Positions 1 through 4,270 of a stretch of DNA of 10,637 nucleotides are shown here, one piece after another. Under the pieces are notes generated by a model that was not told where the DNA came from, searched no databases, and worked only from the letters and a program-made list of their open reading frames with translations. Numbering within the stretch: the first letter of the stretch is position 1; each line of letters starts with the position of its first letter. Both the position numbers and the translations under genes were made by a program. Source of the stretch: Clostridia bacterium (lineage in GTDB: Bacteria > Bacillota_A > Clostridia > Christensenellales > CAG-138); assembly GCA_017459315.1 (NCBI GenBank), contig JAFUDD010000096.1:1-10637 (forward strand). Reading direction: 5' to 3'.

Positions 1-359
1 ACAAAGCACATCCACGCATACGGCACGCGCAGAACCGTCAAAATATAGTATACGACAGCGGCGACAAGGAAGGCCAGCCCGACCGACAGCAGCGAGATCA
101 GCCAATGCCGACGGCGGCGCTCGGACGCCGGCCGCTTCAGCATGCCCTCGTGCAGGAACTCATCGACGGGAATTTCATACAGCTCGGCAAGGCGACAGAG
201 CACAAGCAGGTCGGGCAGACCGTCGCCCCGCTCCCACTTGGACACCGACTTGTCGGAATAATTGATTTTTTCAGCCAGCTCGGCTTGTGTCATATTGGCT
301 CGTTTCCGGTACGCCGTCAGGCGCGCGGCAACGATTTGGCGAATGCGCTCGCTTTCCAT
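1..359 (-). CDS. XRE-family HTH regulator with C-terminal membrane segment, 3'-truncated by the window edge
   Basis: Reading leftward from the ATG at 357-359, the first 119 residues are present and the frame is still open at base 1. Residues about 6-70 form a Cro/CI-type helix-turn-helix: the core runs from MTQAELAEKI (23-32) through the recognition helix KSVSKWERG (37-45) to LPDLLVLCRLAELY and VDEFL. A basic stretch RRRR (81-84) is followed by a hydrophobic segment at about 86-110, so the DNA-binding domain is cytoplasmic and tethered to the membrane, the basic residues fitting the inside-positive rule. GAGG at 365-368 lies 5 nt before the ATG and fixes the start. This fits the common Bacillota class of membrane-anchored XRE regulators with variable sensory tails; the tail here lies outside the window, so signal and targets are unknown. 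The gene is divergent from the zinc-ribbon protein at 742, which makes that gene and its own promoter plausible targets (inference). Confidence 0.88.
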   Translation of the reverse strand, partial: MESERIRQIVAARLTAYRKRANMTQAELAEKINYSDKSVSKWERGDGLPDLLVLCRLAELYEIPVDEFLHEGMLKRPASERRRRHWLISLLSVGLAFLVAAVVYYILTVLRVPYAWMCF

Positions 360-368
360 GGAAACCTC

Positions 369-390
369 AAAAAAGTCCCGAAAACGGGGA
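369..390 (-). terminator. Terminator-like hairpin in the leader of the XRE gene (possible attenuator)
   Basis: On the minus strand a short stem CCCG/CGGG with a TTTT loop is followed by A-C and then six Ts, which end directly at the GAGG ribosome site of the XRE gene. The stem is only 4-5 bp, so as a terminator it would be weak. Its place between promoter and start codon suggests attenuation, but chance is possible. Confidence 0.3.
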
Positions 391-400
391 TTCTATTGTG

Positions 401-428
401 GGTAGAGTGCCGAAATGCAAACTCTACC
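401..428. repeat. Perfect 8-bp inverted repeat in the XRE leader
   Basis: GGTAGAGT (401-408) and ACTCTACC (421-428) are exact reverse complements separated by 12 nt. In minus-strand RNA this makes an 8-bp hairpin about 70 nt after the predicted transcription start; as DNA it could be an operator, although the centre-to-centre distance of 20 bp is about two helical turns. No third copy was seen. Confidence 0.5.
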
Positions 429-478
429 GCATAGATCCGCAGCAGTAGAGAGAAAATGCGTGTTCGCTGCGGCGGCGG

Positions 479-555
479 GGCACAAATATCCCCTTTCTGC
501 TTCTATTATAACGGTTCCGTCAAAAACGTGCAAGATACAATTGCGGCACAAATAT
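479..555. repeat. Paired direct repeat bracketing the XRE promoter
   Basis: The 11-mer GGCACAAATAT occurs at 479-489 and again at 545-555, offset 66 bp. The first copy is at about +9 to +19 and the second about 12 nt upstream of the -35 of the minus-strand promoter at 505-533. Two identical sites either side of a regulator's own promoter suggest autoregulation by the product of the gene at 1-359 (inference). Confidence 0.5.
505..533 (-). promoter_or_regulatory. Sigma-A-type promoter of the XRE gene
   Basis: On the minus strand TTGCAC (528-533) is followed after exactly 17 nt by a perfect TATAAT (505-510). Transcription should start near 498, giving a leader of about 139 nt before the ATG at 359, which contains the inverted repeat and the terminator-like hairpin. 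Confidence 0.7.
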
Positions 556-674
556 GACTTTCGCGGGAATCTTTTATGAATCGACAGGCCGCTCCCTTGA
601 ATTTTCAACGCGGCTTCTCGGTTTTGCCGCCCGTTTTGCCGAAGGATTTAGGTGCAAAATTTTTGTCCGAGACC

Positions 675-703
675 TTGCTTTTGGCGCAAAACCAAAGTAC
701 ACT
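675..703 (+). promoter_or_regulatory. Probable promoter of the zinc-ribbon membrane protein
   Basis: TTGCTT (675-680), a 17-nt spacer and TACACT (698-703) place the start near 710, about 32 nt before the ATG at 742. The spacer holds a palindromic TTTTG-GCG-CAAAA (679-691), a possible operator. A better -10 match at 718-723 would put the transcript start inside the ribosome site and was not chosen. Confidence 0.45.
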
Positions 704-741
704 AAGGATACATACACTATACTAGAAGGAGCTTCTGCGTC

Positions 742-1554
742 ATGCCATCGACCGGAAAATGCCAATATTGCGATTCCACGATCAGCTCGACCGATCAGCG
801 TTGTCCGTACTGCGGCGCGCCGAACCCGAACTATGTGGAAAATACCGAACGTACCGTCTTTCTGCCCAAGACGATTGCGGAGTTGAAGGAGTACTGTGCC
901 GAGCGCGGTATGCCGCTTCTTAGGATGCGCTTCTTTATCGGGGAGGATTACCGTCAGCCCCGCGCATTCGGCATCTATCAGGACGGCAACGACTTTGTCG
1001 TATATAAAAACAAGTCCGACGGCTCCCGTGCCGTGCGCTATCGCGGACCGGACGAGGAGCACGCCGTCAGCGAGATCTTCGCCAAGCTGCTCGAAGAATG
1101 TCACAATCGCGGCATCTATCCGGACGGCAAGCCGACGCCGGAGCAGGAGGCCGAACGGCAGAAGCGCGAAGCCAATGCAAAACGCAGCAAGCGGACGCTG
1201 CTTCTCTTTGTCGCAGGCTTTCTGGCGTTCTCGCTGCTGACCACCTTTGTTTCGCGCTGCCAACATCGCAACGACGGCTACTACCAGTTCAACGACGGCT
1301 TGACATGGTATCATTACGGCAACGACTGGTACTATACCTACAACGACACGAGCGTCGGCAGCTGGTATGAGGGCGATGTGCCGTACAACGATTACGGCGA
1401 CTATTACGTCGGCGATTCGTTCGATTCTGACTGGGGCGTTTCGGACTTTAAAAATTCCACGATGTGGGATTCGATTCAGGAAAGCCATTCCTCGTCCTCT
1501 TCCGATTATGACAGCTGGGATTCCGGGAGCACGGACTGGGATTCGGATTGGTAA
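742..1554 (+). CDS. Zinc-ribbon single-pass membrane protein with a Tyr/Trp/Asp/Ser-rich outer tail
   Basis: The 270-residue product is not one I can name. It starts with a zinc ribbon, CQYC (7-10) and CPYC (21-24), the CxxC pairs of the small ribbon found at the N-terminus of many Bacillota membrane proteins. A soluble domain of about 100 residues follows (about 35-130; LPKTIAELKEYCAERGMP, then RQPRAFGIYQDGNDFVVYKNK), then a charged linker (about 131-151). One hydrophobic helix spans about 152-170. Everything after about 171 should be outside the cell and is rich in Y, D, W, N, G and S, with little Lys or Arg and a Ser-Asp-Trp end. AAGGAG at 726-731, 10 nt before the ATG, supports the start. 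The middle part resembles the general pattern of conserved Bacillota domains seen next to zinc ribbons, but I cannot assign a function. It is divergent from a membrane-anchored XRE regulator and monocistronic, with its own terminator at 1566. Confidence 0.85.
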   Translation: MPSTGKCQYCDSTISSTDQRCPYCGAPNPNYVENTERTVFLPKTIAELKEYCAERGMPLLRMRFFIGEDYRQPRAFGIYQDGNDFVVYKNKSDGSRAVRYRGPDEEHAVSEIFAKLLEECHNRGIYPDGKPTPEQEAERQKREANAKRSKRTLLLFVAGFLAFSLLTTFVSRCQHRNDGYYQFNDGLTWYHYGNDWYYTYNDTSVGSWYEGDVPYNDYGDYYVGDSFDSDWGVSDFKNSTMWDSIQESHSSSSSDYDSWDSGSTDWDSDW

Positions 1555-1565
1555 AGCCAATAGAC

Positions 1566-1602
1566 AAGAGCCCTCTCGAATGTTTCGGGAGGGCTCTTTC
1601 TT
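1566..1602 (+). terminator. Strong intrinsic terminator after the zinc-ribbon gene
   Basis: A 15-bp stem (1566-1580 with 1584-1598, one G-T pair) closes on a 3-nt TGT loop and is followed by TTTCTT when counted from the closing Ts. It lies 12 nt after the stop codon. The gene from the other side ends at 1610, so the same hairpin may also stop the minus-strand message, although the minus-strand tail is less U-rich. Confidence 0.85.
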
Positions 1603-1609
1603 AAGCGGT

Positions 1610-1831
1610 TCAATTCGTCGCTTCATCCGGCGCGTATTCGAGAAGGTCGCCGGGCTGACAATGCAGAGCTTCGCAAATCGCGATCAGCGTAGAGAAACGG
1701 ATCGCGCTGATATGGCCGTTTTTCAGCTTCGAGAGGTTGACGTTCGCCACGCCGACCTTTTCGGAAAGCTCGTTGAGGCTCATTTTCCGATCCGCCATGA
1801 CCCGGTCGAGCCGCAAGATAATTCTGCCCAT
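1610..1831 (-). CDS. Small XRE (YozG-type) DNA-binding protein paired with DUF2975
   Basis: This 73-residue protein is essentially one Cro/CI helix-turn-helix: MSLNELSEKV (17-26), recognition helix NVNLSKLKNG (30-39), then RFSTLIAICEALHCQPGDLLEY (45-66), the typical end of the compact YozG-like regulators of Bacillota. It has no sensory domain. The start follows the stop of the DUF2975 gene by 8 nt, and its ribosome site GAGGTGA (1835-1841) overlaps that stop codon, so the two are translated from one message and probably coupled. Such small repressors are known to be encoded next to DUF2975 membrane proteins. The pair of similar palindromes around the promoter of this unit is the likely binding site, making it an autoregulator (inference). 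Its activity may be controlled by the membrane partner, but nothing here proves it. Confidence 0.9.
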   Translation of the reverse strand: MGRIILRLDRVMADRKMSLNELSEKVGVANVNLSKLKNGHISAIRFSTLIAICEALHCQPGDLLEYAPDEATN

Positions 1832-1834
1832 GGT

Positions 1835-1841
1835 TCACCTC
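1835..1841 (-). promoter_or_regulatory. Ribosome site overlapping the DUF2975 stop codon
   Basis: On the minus strand GAGGTGA contains the TGA stop-adjacent bases of the upstream gene (stop 1840-1842) and its GAGG core lies 6 nt before the ATG at 1829-1831. The overlap points to translational coupling. Confidence 0.75.
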
Positions 1842-2568
1842 ACAGCGTTTCGTCGGCTTCCTTCTGGAGCTGCGCGCCATAGCGGAAGATGATGGTGAGG
1901 AACAGGACGATCAGCGCAATCAGGATCGGAGCGAAGCTGAACGACAGCTCGAAGCCGGTATCCATGCCCGCCGGGTTCAGCGCAAAGGACAGGTCAAGGC
2001 TGCGCTGCATCACGGCGTTCGCCGCGGCCTCGGCAACGCTCGTTACGACCGCGCCGCCGACCAGCACCCACGCAAACACGGTCATGCGCTTTACGACATC
2101 GTCCGCAAACGGCGTATCACAGCGGCGGAACCCGTCCGCAAGCCGCTTTAAGAAGATGAATACGACGAGCAGCGCCGCGCAGTACACAAGCCCCGCCAGA
2201 ATCGCATACACCGCGTTATGCAGGCTGAACTGCATCCGGTCGCTGACCGCGTGCACGACAAGCCCCTCCGCCGTCTTTTCCATCTGCATATCGACAAACT
2301 CAACGCCGTTGACCTTCATCATCGCGTCCAGCTCGGTCGGATCGTCCGGAATCTGATCGCGCACCGCGCCGATCAGGCTGTTGCCCACCGTGATGTCCAT
2401 GTCCGTCGCTACGCCGAGTGTGACGGCGTCGTTCGGCAGGATCGCCAGCACCACCGCGCTCGCCGCGAGCGCAAAGCACGCCACCGCCATCAGCACGATC
2501 AGAATGATCGAAACGACCTGCCCCGCCACGCCGATGCGGTTGACCTTCTTTTTGATTGACAGTTCCAT
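1840..2568 (-). CDS. DUF2975 four-helix membrane protein
   Basis: The 242-residue product has four hydrophobic stretches (about 14-44, 119-140, 163-185, 211-228), with an extracytoplasmic-looking region of about 70 residues between the first two. Family marks are the CDTPFADDVVKRM segment (150-162) before helix 3 and the end FRYGAQLQKEADETL (228-242), which I recognise as typical of DUF2975 proteins encoded beside YozG-type regulators. The frame is open upstream to 2634, but the ATG at 2566-2568 is preferred because GGAGGA lies 7 nt before it, while a longer start would lie across the promoter and operator. The biochemical role of the family is not established; a membrane sensor or inhibitor that acts with the small XRE protein is plausible. 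Expression is from the near-consensus promoter at 2625-2653. Confidence 0.9.
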   Translation of the reverse strand: MELSIKKKVNRIGVAGQVVSIILIVLMAVACFALAASAVVLAILPNDAVTLGVATDMDITVGNSLIGAVRDQIPDDPTELDAMMKVNGVEFVDMQMEKTAEGLVVHAVSDRMQFSLHNAVYAILAGLVYCAALLVVFIFLKRLADGFRRCDTPFADDVVKRMTVFAWVLVGGAVVTSVAEAAANAVMQRSLDLSFALNPAGMDTGFELSFSFAPILIALIVLFLTIIFRYGAQLQKEADETL

Positions 2569-2575
2569 TGTGTTA

Positions 2576-2581
2576 TCCTCC
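2576..2581 (-). promoter_or_regulatory. Ribosome site that sets the DUF2975 start
   Basis: GGAGGA on the minus strand, 7 nt before the ATG at 2566-2568. It decides against the in-frame upstream ATG at 2632-2634, which would also lie upstream of the predicted transcription start (about 2618). Confidence 0.8.
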
Positions 2582-2595
2582 AAATTCGTTAATTT

Positions 2596-2614
2596 GTTAA
2601 CGTTTATCGTTAAC
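2596..2614. promoter_or_regulatory. Operator candidate 1 downstream of the DUF2975 transcription start
   Basis: GTTAACG (2596-2602), TTTAT, CGTTAAC (2608-2614) is a perfect 7-bp inverted repeat. It lies at about +5 to +23 of the DUF2975 message. Read on the minus strand its core is ACGATAAACGT, identical to the core of the second site at 2661-2677. A related half-site CGTTAA sits at 2587-2592 inside AAATT-CGTT-AATTT. Confidence 0.7.
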
Positions 2615-2624
2615 TGACGAGGAT

Positions 2625-2653
2625 AGGATAACACGCTCTTTTGCGTTTGTCAA
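2625..2653 (-). promoter_or_regulatory. Near-consensus sigma-A promoter of the DUF2975-XRE unit
   Basis: On the minus strand a perfect TTGACA (2648-2653) is followed after 17 nt by TATCCT (2625-2630). Transcription should start near 2618, about 50 nt before the ATG. The area is clearly more A+T-rich than the genes around it. Confidence 0.85.
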
Positions 2654-2660
2654 CTACTTT

Positions 2661-2677
2661 TTTACGATAAACGTAAA
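2661..2677. promoter_or_regulatory. Operator candidate 2 upstream of the -35
   Basis: TTTACG (2661-2666), ATAAA, CGTAAA (2672-2677) is a perfect 6-bp inverted repeat just upstream of the -35. It shares ACGATAAACGT with operator 1 and matches it at 15 of 17 positions. The two centres are about 64 bp apart, close to six helical turns, so bound proteins would face the same side. Confidence 0.7.
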
Positions 2678-2682
2678 TATTT

Positions 2683-2721
2683 TTATGAAAATATGAAATG
2701 CTGCCCGTTATGGGCAGCATT
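2683..2721 (-). terminator. Intrinsic terminator after the kinase gene
   Basis: AATGCTGCCC (2697-2706) and GGGCAGCATT (2712-2721) form a perfect 10-bp stem with a 5-nt loop, 29 bp after the stop of the minus-strand kinase. The minus-strand tail reads TTCATATTTTCAT, which is U-rich though broken. Confidence 0.75.
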
Positions 2722-2750
2722 ATCGTATCTATATGGGTTTGGAATACGGC

Positions 2751-4226
2751 TTACCGCAGCGCCGCAAAGGTTTCCTTCAGCGCGGGATAGATGCGGCGGT
2801 ACTTTTGATACTGCGCTTCATACCGCGCGGCAATGGCGGGATCCGGCTCGACGACCTTGGCGGTATGCACAAGCGCGTCCGCGCAGGCCTCAACCGAGGC
2901 ATACGCGCCGTCGCCGACCATCGCCAGCATCGCGCCGCCAAAGCCCGGGCCTTCCTCGGCTTGCGGAATCTCCAAGCGGATATTCAGCACGTTGGCGACG
3001 ATCTTGCGCCACAGCGGGGACTTCGCGCCGCCGCCGCACAGACGGCTGCTCGCAATCGGGATATCGAGCGCCTTGGCAACCTCAAAGCAATCGCGCACCG
3101 CAAAGGCGACGCCCTCCAGCACGGCCTGCAGCATATCCGCGCGCGTCGAATCCATCGACAGTCCCGTGAACGTGCCGCGCGCGTTCGTGTCGTTGATCGG
3201 GCTGCGCTCGCCCATCAGGTACGGGAGGAAATAGACGCGGTTGCTGCCGAGCTTGTCGTCGGTGATCGAGACTTGCTCGCCCGCGTAGTCCTTCGTTTTC
3301 AGGATCTCGTCGCAGAACCACTTGTTGCAGCTCGCGGCGGAAAGGATGCAGCCCATCATATGATAACGGCCGTTCGCATGGGCGAACGAATGCAGCGCAT
3401 TGAACGGATCGACGCCGAACTTGTCGGACGCGATAAAGATCGTGCCGGACGTGCCGAGGCTGATGTTGCAGGCCCCGTCACCGACCGTGCCGGTGCCGAC
3501 CGCTGCGGCGGCGTTGTCCCCCGCACCCGCAACGACCTTGACGCTTTCCGAAAGGCCGAGGGCTTTTGCCTCTTCGGGCAGCAGCGTGCCGGTCACGTCA
3601 TAGCTTTCAAACAGCCGCGGCATCTGCGCCTCGGTGACGCCGCAAAGGTCGAGCATCTCCTTCGACCAGGTCTTATGCGCAACGTCCAGCAGCAGCATAC
3701 CGCTTGCGTCCGAATAGTCGCACGAATGTACGCCGGTCAGACGGTAGTTGATATAGTCCTTCGGCAGCATGATCTTTTGGATGCGGGCGAAGTTTTCCGG
3801 CTCGTTGTTCTGCATCCACAGGAGCTTCGGCGCGGTGAAGCCGGCAAACGCAATGTTCGCGGTTCTGGCCGACAGAACGGACTTTCCGATTTCGTTGTTG
3901 AGGTACTCCACCTCCTTATCGGTTCTGCCGTCGTTCCAGAGGATCGCGGGGCGGATCACGTCGTCGTTTTTATCGAGCGCGACGAGGCCGTGCATCTGCC
4001 CGCCGCAGCCGATCGCCTTGACTTCGGACGCGTCGATCGGACGCAGCAGCTCGTTCACGCCTGCGACGACCGCGTTCCACCAATCGAGCGGGTTCTGCTC
4101 ACTCCAGCCCGGCTGCGGGAACGAAAGCGGATATTCCTTCGTTACGCTGCCCGCAATGGTTCCTTTTTCGTCCACAAGCAGCAGCTTCACCGCCGAGGTG
4201 CCGAGATCAATGCCGATGTAGTACAT
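2751..4226 (-). CDS. xylB: Xylulokinase (FGGY carbohydrate kinase)
   Basis: The enzyme phosphorylates D-xylulose to xylulose 5-phosphate with ATP in the cytoplasm, feeding the pentose phosphate pathway. At 491 residues it has the usual length of XylB (about 480-500). Visible family marks are the phosphate loop IGIDLGTSAVK (4-14, Asp7), the substrate-side CGGQMHG (74-80), ILWNDGR (95-101), the catalytic-base motif GAGDNAA (234-240, Asp237), the ATP-side SLGTSG (256-261), the second FGGY signature around YFLPYLMGERSP (332-343), and CGGGAKSPLW (397-406). The start is fixed by AAGGAG 7 nt upstream. The stop of the NlpC/P60 gene is 44 bp upstream with no terminator between, so the two may share a message; no xylA, transporter or pentose regulator is in the window. 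Some FGGY kinases of this type use other ketoses, so the substrate is likely, not certain. Confidence 0.88.
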   Translation of the reverse strand: MYYIGIDLGTSAVKLLLVDEKGTIAGSVTKEYPLSFPQPGWSEQNPLDWWNAVVAGVNELLRPIDASEVKAIGCGGQMHGLVALDKNDDVIRPAILWNDGRTDKEVEYLNNEIGKSVLSARTANIAFAGFTAPKLLWMQNNEPENFARIQKIMLPKDYINYRLTGVHSCDYSDASGMLLLDVAHKTWSKEMLDLCGVTEAQMPRLFESYDVTGTLLPEEAKALGLSESVKVVAGAGDNAAAAVGTGTVGDGACNISLGTSGTIFIASDKFGVDPFNALHSFAHANGRYHMMGCILSAASCNKWFCDEILKTKDYAGEQVSITDDKLGSNRVYFLPYLMGERSPINDTNARGTFTGLSMDSTRADMLQAVLEGVAFAVRDCFEVAKALDIPIASSRLCGGGAKSPLWRKIVANVLNIRLEIPQAEEGPGFGGAMLAMVGDGAYASVEACADALVHTAKVVEPDPAIAARYEAQYQKYRRIYPALKETFAALR

Positions 4227-4270
4227 ACTGTTTCTCCTTTTTCGATATTATGAAAGAGGTCTTCCCTTTG

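Noticed and set aside
393..608. Small minus-strand frame in the divergent region
   Set aside because: It overlaps the XRE promoter and the repeats and has no ribosome site or recognisable sequence.
718..723. TATACT as -10 of the zinc-ribbon gene
   Set aside because: It would start transcription inside or after the AAGGAG at 726-731, leaving no usable ribosome site; TTGCTT-17-TACACT fits better.
574..1626. Minus-strand open frame (350 codons) across the zinc-ribbon gene
   Set aside because: It would run through the terminator and two promoters and has a shadow-like composition; the plus-strand gene has CxxC pairs, a membrane helix and a ribosome site.
2569..2634. Upstream in-frame start of the DUF2975 gene
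   Set aside because: It would cover operator 1 and lies upstream of the predicted transcript start; the ATG at 2568 has GGAGGA in front.
2733..4253. Long plus-strand open frame (506 codons) across the kinase
   Set aside because: It is antisense to xylB, shows no family motif and is Arg/Ala-rich as expected from a GC-rich shadow; xylB has all FGGY motifs and a ribosome site.
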